A stretch of 64,000 bases of DNA from Fusobacterium ulcerans ATCC 49185 (GTDB lineage Bacteria; Fusobacteriota; Fusobacteriia; Fusobacteriales; Fusobacteriaceae): contig NZ_LR215979.1 in NCBI RefSeq assembly GCF_900683735.1, positions 1,922,001 to 1,986,000 on the forward strand, given 5' to 3'. A model generated the notes under the pieces. It was not told the DNA's origin and did not search any database. It saw only the letters and a program-made list of their open reading frames with translations. Position numbers and translations under genes: made by a program. Of this stretch, positions 10,275-16,743 are shown piece by piece (position 1 is the first letter of the stretch; every line of letters begins with the position of its first letter).

Positions 10275-10667
10275 TTATTTACTTTTATTTGTTTTTAATG
10301 CTTCTAATTGTCTAAATCTATTAATTATATTTTCCTGCTCTTTCATTTGCGCTTCTAAATCTTTTAAAGCTGCTTGATATTTTGATGCAAGCTCTCCATA
10401 TTGCTCTTTATAGAATTTCACATCTTTCATTTGATTTAATTTTGCTACTTTTTCTGATAATTGATTGTATATTTCTCTTTGTTTAGCCAAAGTTGATTGT
10501 GCTGCTTCTGCTATCTTTTTCTCTGTATTAAATTTTTCCTGCTCTTTTTGTATCAATAGATTGTATTCCTGTTCCAAACCTTTGAAACGCGCTTCAAGAT
10601 TATCCACTTCTGCTCCCATCATTGATGCTGATAATACAATTGTTCCTAGTACTAATAGTTTTTTCAT
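10275..10667 (-). CDS. fadA: FadA-family adhesin
   Basis: I chose the ATG at 10667, seven bases after GGAGG, over the upstream ATG at 10679. The protein is 130 residues. Its signal peptide (MKKLLVLGTIVLSASMMGA) is followed by a helical hairpin. The segment IYNQLSEKV...FYKEQYGELASKYQ matches F. nucleatum FadA (VYNELSQRA...FYKSQYQDLASKYE), and the end QLEALKTNK matches FadA's KIQALRAGN. FadA binds host cadherins in F. nucleatum and polymerises at the surface. Whether this copy does so is inference. Position in an operon with lipoproteins and an autotransporter supports a surface role. Confidence 0.9.
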   Translation of the reverse strand: MKKLLVLGTIVLSASMMGAEVDNLEARFKGLEQEYNLLIQKEQEKFNTEKKIAEAAQSTLAKQREIYNQLSEKVAKLNQMKDVKFYKEQYGELASKYQAALKDLEAQMKEQENIINRFRQLEALKTNKSK

Positions 10668-10682
10668 AAATCCCTCCAAAGT

Positions 10683-11177
10683 TTATTTTTTATTAAGTTC
10701 TTCTAGTAAATTTAATTTCTCTATTATTTCTTTTCTTCTCTCTTCCCCTATATTCTTATTTCCAAGTTCTTTATTCATTTTATTCAACTCTTCAAACAGT
10801 TCTTCTTTTGTCATTTTTTTAAGTCTTGCTTCCTCTTTCAGCTTCGCTTCTTCTCTCAATCTTTTTTCTTCTTTTATTCTTTCTTGTTCCCTTAATTTCT
10901 CCTGCTCTTTTAGCTTCTCTTGTGCTCTTATTTTTTCTTGTTCCTTTAACTTTTCTTCTTCCCTTGCTCTTTCTTGAGCTTTTAGTCTTTCCTGCTCTTT
11001 TATTTTTTCTTGTTCTCTTAACTTCTCTTGTTCTTTTAATTTATTCTTTTCCATTGCCAGGTTTAGTAATCTCTGCCTATTTTGATCCATATTTTCTGCA
11101 CTTGGTCTGCTGTTTTGATTTGAACATCCTATCAATATTAAAGAAAGTAATAAAGAAGCTAACACTGCTTTTTTCAT
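10683..11177 (-). CDS. Lipoprotein with hexapeptide single-helix repeat
   Basis: The start at 11177 has GGAGG eight bases upstream. A lipoprotein signal (ASLLLSLILIGC, lipobox Cys18) is followed by about 27 linker residues. Then come about twelve tandem six-residue units of the type K-L-K/R-E-Q-E (residues 46-121), giving a continuous E/K/R-rich helix. A C-terminal helical segment (about 122-164) follows. Such E-R/K periodicity is known to make stable single alpha-helices that act as rigid spacers. It probably stands off the outer membrane or spans the periplasm. No named family recognised. It starts 18 bp after the upstream lipoprotein gene. Confidence 0.85.
   Translation of the reverse strand: MKKAVLASLLLSLILIGCSNQNSRPSAENMDQNRQRLLNLAMEKNKLKEQEKLREQEKIKEQERLKAQERAREEEKLKEQEKIRAQEKLKEQEKLREQERIKEEKRLREEAKLKEEARLKKMTKEELFEELNKMNKELGNKNIGEERRKEIIEKLNLLEELNKK
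10815..11042 (-). repeat. Degenerate 18-bp tandem repeat in lipoprotein gene
   Basis: About twelve 18-bp units encode the six-residue K-L-K-E-Q-E repeat. The units differ at third positions and by conservative changes (K/R, L/I, Q/E/A). All are multiples of three, so gain or loss of units would keep the frame and change helix length. Confidence 0.8.
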
Positions 11178-11195
11178 AGACATTTCCTCCATTTG

Positions 11196-11816
11196 CTAAT
11201 TACTTTTATTTTCTTCTTCTACTTTTTCACTTTTTATTTTTTCTTCTTTTACTTCTTCTTTCATTATTTTTTCATCTTTTGCTTTTTCATCTTTTTTTAC
11301 TTCTTCTTTATTTACTTTTTCATCTTTTATGATTCCTTCTGCTTTTAAAATATCATTGAGTTTATATTTTTCAATCACAGAATTATAGTAATCTACTTGA
11401 GCTTTTGTAAATTTTTCATTTGCTAAATTCTGATACAAAAGTGGAAGTGTCTCTTCTAATGTCTTGCTGTTATATCTTTCTTTATTTTTCTCATAATAAT
11501 CTTGTACTTCTTTATCTGTTACAGCAGTTTTTGATTTCAGTTCTCTCTCTACAAAGTAATTAACCTTTAGATTTTCCTGAGCCTTTTTTATACTCTCTAT
11601 CTCTTCTGGTGTATATTGCGCATTATCAGCTTCTATCACTAATGCTTTATACACTAGTATTTTCGCTATTTCATCTTTATCCAGTTGTTTTTCTTTATCT
11701 GTTAAAGTTATTTTTTCTTCTTTTTTCACTGAAGTATCCTTAGTTGAATCACATCCCACCATTATTACTCCAAGTATAAAAACACAAATAATTCTCTTAA
11801 ATATTTTCATTGACAT
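11196..11816 (-). CDS. Lipoprotein with SurA/PpiC N-terminal-like helical domain
   Basis: A 206-residue lipoprotein with signal FILGVIMVGC (lipobox Cys22). The body KILVYKALVIEADNAQYT ... VTDKEVQDYYEKNKERY resembles the N-terminal chaperone domain of SurA/PrsA-type folding factors, where T-x-x-E-V-x-x-Y-Y is recurrent. No parvulin catalytic domain follows. The C-terminus (about 160-206) is a low-complexity Lys/Glu tail. Role as a periplasmic chaperone for the adhesins encoded downstream is an inference from resemblance and position. It lies 3 bp from the next gene's ORF. Confidence 0.75.
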   Translation of the reverse strand: MSMKIFKRIICVFILGVIMVGCDSTKDTSVKKEEKITLTDKEKQLDKDEIAKILVYKALVIEADNAQYTPEEIESIKKAQENLKVNYFVERELKSKTAVTDKEVQDYYEKNKERYNSKTLEETLPLLYQNLANEKFTKAQVDYYNSVIEKYKLNDILKAEGIIKDEKVNKEEVKKDEKAKDEKIMKEEVKEEKIKSEKVEEENKSN

Positions 11817-11847
11817 TTTCTATTTTTTCTCCTTTTATGTGTACTTA

Positions 11848-12057
11848 TTAATCTATCTTTCCTCTTATTTCATTCATTAGTTGTTCATTTTTTTCTTGAT
11901 ATGTCATAGTTTTTGCCTCTTTCTCTTTAGATGTTTCCATATAGGCTTTTCTTCTCTGCTCTAGTATATATCTGGGATCATCTTTATTTATATTTTGACT
12001 TGAGCAACTTACAAAAAAAATACAGCATGGTATAACTGACAAAATAAATTTCTTCAT
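11848..12057 (-). CDS. Small lipoprotein
   Basis: A 69-residue protein with a lipoprotein signal (MKKFILSVIPCCIFFVSC, probable lipidated Cys18 followed by SSQN) and a short charged helical mature part. AAAGGAG precedes the ATG. It lies 23 bp after the HU-like pair and 31 bp before the next lipoprotein. No family recognised. It is one of several small lipoproteins in the adhesin operon. Confidence 0.75.
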   Translation of the reverse strand: MKKFILSVIPCCIFFVSCSSQNINKDDPRYILEQRRKAYMETSKEKEAKTMTYQEKNEQLMNEIRGKID

Positions 12058-12080
12058 ATTTCTTTCTCCTTTAATTAAAA

Positions 12081-12380
12081 TTATTTAGACATTTCATTTA
12101 TTTTCTTTATTATATTTTTAGCTATAACAAATTTTACTGTTTTAGGTGGAGTTATTGTCATTCTTTCTCTAGTTGATGGATTACTTATGACCCTCTCCTT
12201 TTTTTGTAATATTTTAAATTTTCCCTTTTTTTGTAATTTTACTTCTCCATCTTTTAATAAACCAACTTTTAAAGTTTCAAAAAAAACTTCTAAATCCATT
12301 CTAGCTTCTTTTAAATTTTTTATTTCTCCATTATGAGAAGTTTTTTTTCTATATTCATTAATAAAACTTTTTTTATTCAT
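12081..12380 (-). CDS. HU/IHF-family DNA-binding protein, divergent (second copy)
   Basis: 99 residues, the usual HU length. The helical start (MNKKSFINEYRKKT) is the HU dimerisation region. The strand segment KLQKKGKFKILQKKER is the F-K-x-x-G-K/F-F block. RVISNPSTRERMTITPPKTVKFVIAKNI carries the DNA-bending arm with its conserved N-P and ending in the usual K-F-x-x-x. Its ATG overlaps the stop of the upstream HU-like gene (TAATG), so translation is coupled. Both HU copies are strongly divergent from housekeeping HU and from each other, which suggests a specialised heterodimer. Confidence 0.85.
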   Translation of the reverse strand: MNKKSFINEYRKKTSHNGEIKNLKEARMDLEVFFETLKVGLLKDGEVKLQKKGKFKILQKKERVISNPSTRERMTITPPKTVKFVIAKNIIKKINEMSK

Positions 12381-12712
12381 TAGCTTTCACATTCCTTTTC
12401 ATTAAGCAGTTTTTTTAAATTATCCCCAGCAGCAAATTTTATTATTTTTTTTGGAGGTATCATTTTCTTTTCAAGCATATAACTACTTTCCCCTTTCTTT
12501 TTAAATGGAAGAACAACTCTCCTTGGGTTAGTTTCTCTTAATTCAAACTTTCCAATTCCCTTAAAAATTACTTTTTTCTCTTTTAAAAGCGATTCTATAA
12601 GGGTTTCCCATATAGAATCTATTTTCTGTTTTGCTACTTTTGCTGATGCTATTTTTTCACCTTTTTCTCTATATAAATCTACATAGAGTCTTAAAAAATC
12701 TTTCTCCCTCAT
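12380..12712 (-). CDS. HU/IHF-family DNA-binding protein, divergent (first copy)
   Basis: 110 residues. GAGGGGG sits just upstream of the ATG. The core VIFKGIGKFELRETNPRRV matches the HU G-x-G-x-F-x-x-x-x-x-x-x-R block, and IPPKKIIKFAAGDNLKKLL matches the HU C-terminal P-x-K-x-x-x-F-x-x-G-x-x-L signature. It is the first gene of the leftward adhesin cluster, directly downstream of the candidate invertible promoter segment. HU and IHF are accessory factors for site-specific inversion in other bacteria (Hin, fim). A role in the neighbouring inversion or in regulating the operon is a hypothesis. Confidence 0.85.
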   Translation of the reverse strand: MREKDFLRLYVDLYREKGEKIASAKVAKQKIDSIWETLIESLLKEKKVIFKGIGKFELRETNPRRVVLPFKKKGESSYMLEKKMIPPKKIIKFAAGDNLKKLLNEKECES

Positions 12713-12757
12713 CTTTCCCCCTCTCTATTATTTTCTCTATTCCACGTTTTTTAAAGT

Positions 12758-12783
12758 GTTCTCGTTTATGTATAAATGCGAAC
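12758..12783 (+). repeat. Left inverted repeat of the candidate inverton
   Basis: 26 bp with ends GTTC and GAAC and centre TTTATGTATAAA. Flanking bases extend the self-palindrome (AGTGTTC at 12755, GAACACT at 12780). It lies 45 bp upstream of the HU-like start codon. Confidence 0.85.
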
Positions 12784-12875
12784 ACTTGCAAAAATATTTT
12801 TGTAATTTTATATTAAAAGAACGTTTATTTTGAAGAACTTTACTTTATACCAGTTGTTTTTTTTCAAAAAAAATC

Positions 12876-12904
12876 TTGACATTATTCATTAAGAAAGATA
12901 TTAT
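12876..12904 (+). promoter_or_regulatory. Sigma-70 promoter inside the inverted-repeat segment
   Basis: TTGACA (12876-12881), 17-bp spacer, TATTAT (12899-12904), reading rightward. No gene lies downstream in this direction before a terminator. Three ATTAAGAA motifs (12887, 12910, 12938) overlap or follow it and could be regulator sites. Confidence 0.65.
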
Positions 12905-12988
12905 ATACTCATTAAGAATATACATTTTTTTATTAGGAATTAAGAATGTTATAGTTAATTTTGTATGCTTGAAATTTTTCTTAAAAAG

Positions 12989-13014
12989 GTTCGCATTTAT
13001 ACATAAAGAAGAAC
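12989..13014 (-). repeat. Right inverted repeat of the candidate inverton
   Basis: 26 bp with ends GTTC and GAAC and centre TTTATACATAAA. Its sequence equals the reverse complement of the left copy except at two adjacent positions. Confidence 0.85.
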
Positions 13015-13089
13015 TATAAGAAAATCCCTCTTTATTTTTGTCATTCTTTATTTTATTTACTGAGTAAAATTTTTTGTAATATAAAAAAA

Positions 13090-13115
13090 TACAGAGATTT
13101 TACTCTCTGCATTTT
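13090..13115. terminator. Bidirectional terminator
   Basis: The hairpin CAGAGA...TCTCTG has T-rich runs on both sides. It ends leftward transcription of the phage-like genes and rightward transcription from the inverton promoter. Confidence 0.65.
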
Positions 13116-13125
13116 ATTTTTTCTT

Positions 13126-13419
13126 TCAGCTTCTATTCTGTTTTATCAACTGTTCCTCTATCCTTGTCATTCTCTCTTCTATCCTGTTTATTCCATCTGC
13201 AAGGGTTTTTATATTCTCCTTTCTGAATTTCTCAGCAAAGATTCTTTCTTTCTCGCAGTCTGTTTTATCCACTTTCTTTTCAAAGAGTGAAAGGATATAT
13301 TTGTGATAGGCCAGAAGAAATGTTATGATGGTTGTTACTATCTTGAAATATATTTCTCCATTCTCATTCACTTTTCTCCCCTTCCAGTTTTCCAAATACA
13401 GCTTCGTATATCTTGCCAT
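13126..13419 (-). CDS. Small phage holin-like membrane protein
   Basis: 97 residues with one hydrophobic segment (about 24-46, IYFKIVTTIITFLLAYHKYI). A C-terminal coiled coil (about 75-97, GINRIEERMTRIEEQLIKQ) is typical of phage XhlA/holin-like or tail-associated small proteins. Its start lies inside the end of the small upstream frame. It is the last gene of the leftward phage-like cassette and is followed by a bidirectional terminator. Function is not certain. Confidence 0.65.
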   Translation of the reverse strand: MARYTKLYLENWKGRKVNENGEIYFKIVTTIITFLLAYHKYILSLFEKKVDKTDCEKERIFAEKFRKENIKTLADGINRIEERMTRIEEQLIKQNRS

Positions 13420-13543
13420 CTACCTTGCTTTCAGTTCTTTCCACAAGTTCTCCTATAGCAGTTATCAAGATATTTTCCACTGTTTTAGTCCCTAGCCATT
13501 TGTAGATAAAGTATTTTAAGAATTTAAGTACTAGTGTTTTTAT
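13364..13543 (-). CDS. Small ORF with strong SD but no standard start codon
   Basis: GGAGG is followed seven bases later by an in-frame ATA at 13543, then about 58 sense codons to TGA. The product would be amphipathic and basic (about KTLVLKFLKYFIYKWLGTKT...). The nearest standard start is GTG at 13480, with no good SD. It overlaps the start of the 97-residue gene in another frame. It is either translated from ATA, translated from the GTG, or a remnant. Confidence 0.35.
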   Translation of the reverse strand: MKTLVLKFLKYFIYKWLGTKTVENILITAIGELVERTESKVDGKIYEAVFGKLEGEKSE

Positions 13544-13576
13544 ACTTGCTCCTCCTTTCCTGATTCCTAGCTTCTA

Positions 13577-13894
13577 CTATGCTTCTGGTGTATTATTTTT
13601 TACATAAAAGCTGTATGCTGCAAGTAAACTTCTGTACTTGTCTATTGTTCCCAGTGAAGTGTTGTAAGACTTAATTTCTTTCTCTGCGCTTTCCTGCCAG
13701 TCACTGTATGATTCATATGCTGAATTTTCTGGGAATGCTGTTCCCGCCTCCACTAATTCTCCTATATGCTCCAAAGTTGCTGTGATGTCATCTATATTTT
13801 TCAATATAGCCTTTTCTCTCTTAATTGCATTTTCCACCTTTACAATTTCCTTTTGTACCACTGTTAAAATTACTTGATTTTCTTCTGATGCCAT
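13577..13894 (-). CDS. Hypothetical helical protein of the phage-like cassette
   Basis: I chose the start at 13894 (MASEEN) because GGAGG precedes it. An in-frame ATG at 13954 lacks an SD. The 105-residue product is mainly helical, with a central acidic stretch and no membrane segment or signal. I do not recognise the family. It sits between the excisionase-like HTH gene and the small membrane-protein genes, and is probably a phage or element accessory protein. Confidence 0.6.
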   Translation of the reverse strand: MASEENQVILTVVQKEIVKVENAIKREKAILKNIDDITATLEHIGELVEAGTAFPENSAYESYSDWQESAEKEIKSYNTSLGTIDKYRSLLAAYSFYVKNNTPEA

Positions 13895-13975
13895 TTTGTT
13901 ACCTCCTATGTTTTTGTTGTTTCCATAGGTATATGATACTCTGGATGACAGCAATTAAACAGTGACGAATTGTTA

Positions 13976-13992
13976 CAATTTGTTACAAATTG
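13976..13992. promoter_or_regulatory. Possible operator palindrome
   Basis: CAATTTgttacAAATTG lies in the 112-bp gap between the helical-protein gene and the HTH gene. Two TTGTTACAA-like halves occur next to each other. It may be bound by the adjacent HTH protein; this is inferred from position only. Confidence 0.3.
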
Positions 13993-14006
13993 TGAAGCTC
14001 TCAAAA

Positions 14007-14246
14007 TTATTCCATCAAAAAAATCAAGCTCCTTGTATAAATTAAAATTTTATTTCCAATTCTTCTATTGAGAACTTCTCCCCCTTCCACTTTGTCATAA
14101 ATAGTATTTTTATGTCTTTTAAAATACTTGGCTACTTCCTCTATTGTTGCCCATTCTCCAAGTTGCTCCACCATTTTCTCTACCAGCAGTTTATCAAAAT
14201 TTGAAAGACTTCCTAATTTTTGACACATATAATCTTCTCTAGTCAT
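14007..14246 (-). CDS. Excisionase/MerR-type small HTH DNA-binding protein
   Basis: 79 residues. The segment WATIEEVAKYFKRHKNTIYD is a classic helix-turn-helix of the excisionase type, followed by a short wing (GNKILIYTRS). AAAGGAG lies upstream. It is part of the leftward element cassette. It may regulate the cassette or act as a recombination directionality factor, but no integrase is present in the window. Confidence 0.75.
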   Translation of the reverse strand: MTREDYMCQKLGSLSNFDKLLVEKMVEQLGEWATIEEVAKYFKRHKNTIYDKVEGGEVLNRRIGNKILIYTRSLIFLME

Positions 14247-14307
14247 TTTGCACTTCTCCTTTTAGGTTTATATCCCTTTGTTTTTCTTTTGTATACTCTC
14301 TTCCCAT
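14239..14307 (-). CDS. Possible 22-codon ORF between DnaC-like and HTH genes
   Basis: An ATG at 14307 follows AGAGG, and 22 codons run to TAG, overlapping the start of the HTH gene by 8 bases. The product would be very hydrophilic. It could couple translation of the HTH gene. Weakly supported because of its length. Confidence 0.25.
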   Translation of the reverse strand: MGREYTKEKQRDINLKGEVQND

Positions 14308-14324
14308 TTTTCCTCTTGAATTTT

Positions 14325-15131
14325 TTAAGATATAAATTCTGCAAATCTCTTCTGGGTCATTCCCCTTCTGCTCTTCCCTGTTACTTCTACTGGAAAACAC
14401 ATATCTATTATTCTGTCTCTTATCCTGTTCTGCCCTTGTGTAGAGAATTTCTCACTTAACTCGCATTTTCCCTCATCTGCACTGAAATTCAAATTTGTTG
14501 AAATTATAAGGGGCTTCTCGCTTCTATATCTCCCATCAATGAGATTGTATATCTTTTCAGCCCTCCATCCTGTCTGATTTCTATCTAGTCCTTTTTCACT
14601 GCCGAAATCATCAATAATCATCAAGTCGCATTTTTCTGTCTGCTCCAGAACTACTTTCTCAGCTTCTCCCCACTCCATAGTCAGTTTGTTAAAATACAGT
14701 CCTAGATTAATTACCAATACAGTCTTCCCTCTTTCCATGAGATAATTAGCTATACAGGCACTTGCAAATGTCTTTCCTGTTCCTACTCCTCCATACAGGA
14801 GCATTCCCTCTCTTTTGTCCTTGCTAATAAAGCTCTCTGCATATCTTTTTGACAGCTGCATATAATCATTTTTCATATCAGCGCTTTCAAATCTGCTTCT
14901 TGTGAATTTTTCATCCGTCACAGAAATATCCTTACACTTTTTCATCTTGTTTTTCATACATTCCTGCATCCTCTTCCTTTCCAATTCCTCCAGTTCCTTT
15001 GTTTTATTTTCTTCCAGACAATTACAGGCTGGTATATATTCCAGATTCTTTTTAAAAATCTCTGGAAGGGAATCCATATACTTATATGGATTTTTCATAT
15101 ACTCTTTCCCGCAAAATTGACATTTTATCAT
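14325..15131 (-). CDS. DnaC-like helicase loader (AAA+ ATPase)
   Basis: I prefer the ATG at 15131, eight bases after GGAGG and one base after the upstream stop, over the ATG at 15155. The N-terminus has a C-x2-C...C-x-C zinc-finger-like pattern (CQFCGKEY ... PACNC). The ATPase core has Walker A GGVGTGKT, Walker B LMIIDDFG, sensor IISTN and the C-terminal QNRIRDRI arginine-finger region of DnaC/DnaI/IstB proteins. It should load the replicative helicase at an origin opened by the preceding initiator. The pairing with the upstream HTH gene is typical of phage and plasmid replication modules. Confidence 0.85.
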   Translation of the reverse strand: MIKCQFCGKEYMKNPYKYMDSLPEIFKKNLEYIPACNCLEENKTKELEELERKRMQECMKNKMKKCKDISVTDEKFTRSRFESADMKNDYMQLSKRYAESFISKDKREGMLLYGGVGTGKTFASACIANYLMERGKTVLVINLGLYFNKLTMEWGEAEKVVLEQTEKCDLMIIDDFGSEKGLDRNQTGWRAEKIYNLIDGRYRSEKPLIISTNLNFSADEGKCELSEKFSTQGQNRIRDRIIDMCFPVEVTGKSRRGMTQKRFAEFIS

Positions 15132-15132
15132 C

Positions 15133-16002
15133 TTATTTTCCTCCATTTGCTCCATTGAGCAAGTCTTTTATAAAGTCCCCTGTAGTATTCTCATATGCTG
15201 GTCTTTCAAACTCTTTCTTGTTCTCATAGGTATTCTTTGTTCTATTTGCTTTATCTTTAAAATTTCCATTGAGGGCTTTTTTAAGATTTTCAATTTTAAA
15301 TATTGCATTTATACTCATATTGTTTTTTACAAATTCAGATTGAGCCATCAATGTCAGTGCTTCATACAGCTTTGCAATTCCCAACTCCCTATATGCTTTT
15401 AAGATAATATAGTTCTCTGGAGGATATTTAAAATCTGGCAGTCCTAAATCTCTGTATTTTTTTAATATCTGCTGTATTTCTACAGGTATATCTTTCATTT
15501 TTTCTTTTTTAACTTCTGTTTCTTCTGCAATTATTTCATTTTGATTCTCTGTGTATATTATATTATTTATCTTTATGTTATTATTTATATTGTTATTATT
15601 AGTGTCCTTTTGACCGTATCTGGCAGTTTCCATATCGGTTGTCGCCATACATGGTAAAACCATATACGGCAAAATATTTATAGTATATAGATTTTGTGCA
15701 AACTTCCCTTTTTCTTTATGCTGTATTACAGTTATATACCCATTGTCTTTCAATTCTTTAATATATTTTACTAATGTTCCTTTATTTATTCCTAGATCTG
15801 CAGATATCAATTTTTGTGATGGAAAGGCGCTATGTCCTTTTCCTGTATAACTGCATATATAAGCATAAATAGCTTTAGATATAACATTTAAACTTCTGTC
15901 TTTCATTATCTTTTTTGCTATAAATCCATACCCCTCCTTATATACTCCCTTCACTTTAATTGCATTTGTTGTTGTTTCATTTTTTTCTGTTGATAAAATC
16001 AT
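15133..16002 (-). CDS. Phage/plasmid replication initiator, winged HTH
   Basis: 289 residues. Residues about 30-100 form a winged helix (SKAIYAYICSYTG ... AFPSQKLISADLGINKGTLV) as in phage replication O-like and DnaD-associated proteins. A low-complexity Asn/Ile linker (about 130-155) is followed by a helical C-terminal domain (about 170-250). GGAGTGG precedes the ATG. It is immediately upstream of the DnaC-like gene, which is the usual initiator-loader pair. No integrase, capsid or terminase gene accompanies it, so this looks like a remnant or a minimal element. Confidence 0.75.
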   Translation of the reverse strand: MILSTEKNETTTNAIKVKGVYKEGYGFIAKKIMKDRSLNVISKAIYAYICSYTGKGHSAFPSQKLISADLGINKGTLVKYIKELKDNGYITVIQHKEKGKFAQNLYTINILPYMVLPCMATTDMETARYGQKDTNNNNINNNIKINNIIYTENQNEIIAEETEVKKEKMKDIPVEIQQILKKYRDLGLPDFKYPPENYIILKAYRELGIAKLYEALTLMAQSEFVKNNMSINAIFKIENLKKALNGNFKDKANRTKNTYENKKEFERPAYENTTGDFIKDLLNGANGGK

Positions 16003-16191
16003 TTTCCACTCCTATAATTTTTTAATAATAATATAATTATATTTTTTAGTTATTAATACTCTTTATAAACTAATTTTAAATATTATTATTAATTTTTTTT
16101 ATGTAAAGATATATTATCACACTATTCTATAATTTTATATAGATATAATTAAAAAAGTGAAATATTAATAAAATAAAATAGTAAACAAAAA

Positions 16192-16213
16192 ACATCAGAA
16201 TTTCTTCTGATGT
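16192..16213. terminator. Bidirectional terminator
   Basis: Perfect 9-bp arms ACATCAGAA and TTCTGATGT separated by four bases. T-rich tracts follow in both directions. Confidence 0.75.
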
Positions 16214-16743
16214 TTCTTTTAATCGGTTCTTTCTTAATAATAAATTACCATAATTATGTTCTATTTTTTTTAAAATTTTTTAATATTTTTATTTCGATTA
16301 ATCTTTATCTTCAAATAACTATTTTTTCTTTCAATTCTCATTTTTTAGCGGATCTATATTTTTATTTAATGTCTGACTATAATCTCATATTTTTCTAAAA
16401 TTTTGATAAATTTTTCCCTATTTCCTTTAAGTGAAAAATATTTTTTTGACTTTTTATTTTTAAGTAAGTCACAACCAACAAATAATATACCTATTTTTTT
16501 CCTAAAAAATTATAACAAATTTTCTTTAATTTTTAACTTTGTTAATTTAATTATACCATTTTATAAAATTATTTTTAATATTTCTAAAATTATTTATCAA
16601 TAAATTTCCTTACCCAATTAAAAATTTCTATCTATAATTATTTTAGCTATATTTTTTATTTATAAAAAGTATATTTTAATGTATTTTTCATTTTTTTACT
16701 GTATACTATTAAAAAATGTATTGATACTGGAAAGGAGAAAATT
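16214..16743. other. AT-rich gap with a possible gene remnant
   Basis: No convincing gene. On the minus strand, 16366-16494 encodes 42 sense codons with plausible protein composition (about MGILFVGCDLLKNKK... if started at ATA 16494, after AGGA) and ends in TAA. It has no standard start and is probably a decayed gene served by the terminator at 16192. A TATACT -10 (16702-16707) lies before the two-component operon, with only a weak -35. Confidence 0.4.

Larger units (their letters stand above)
12758..13014. promoter_or_regulatory. Candidate invertible promoter segment (inverton)
   Basis: Two 26-bp inverted copies (12758-12783 and 12989-13014) match at 24 of 26 positions and flank 205 bp. Each copy is itself nearly palindromic, with GTTC...GAAC ends and a TTTAT-ATAAA centre, as recombinase core sites often are. 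Inside lies a promoter that points right, away from the adhesin operon. No recombinase gene is in the window. A pair of operators for one dimeric repressor is the main alternative explanation. Confidence 0.6.

Noticed and set aside
10465-11179. Plus-strand Ser/Phe/Leu-rich ORFs at 10465-10977 and 10826-11179.
   Set aside because: Antisense to the FadA and hexad-repeat lipoprotein genes; the repeat generates long open shadows.
16210-16603. Two plus-strand Phe/Ile-rich ORFs (62 and 66 codons).
   Set aside because: No SD, composition matches raw AT-rich DNA, and the minus-strand reading is more protein-like.
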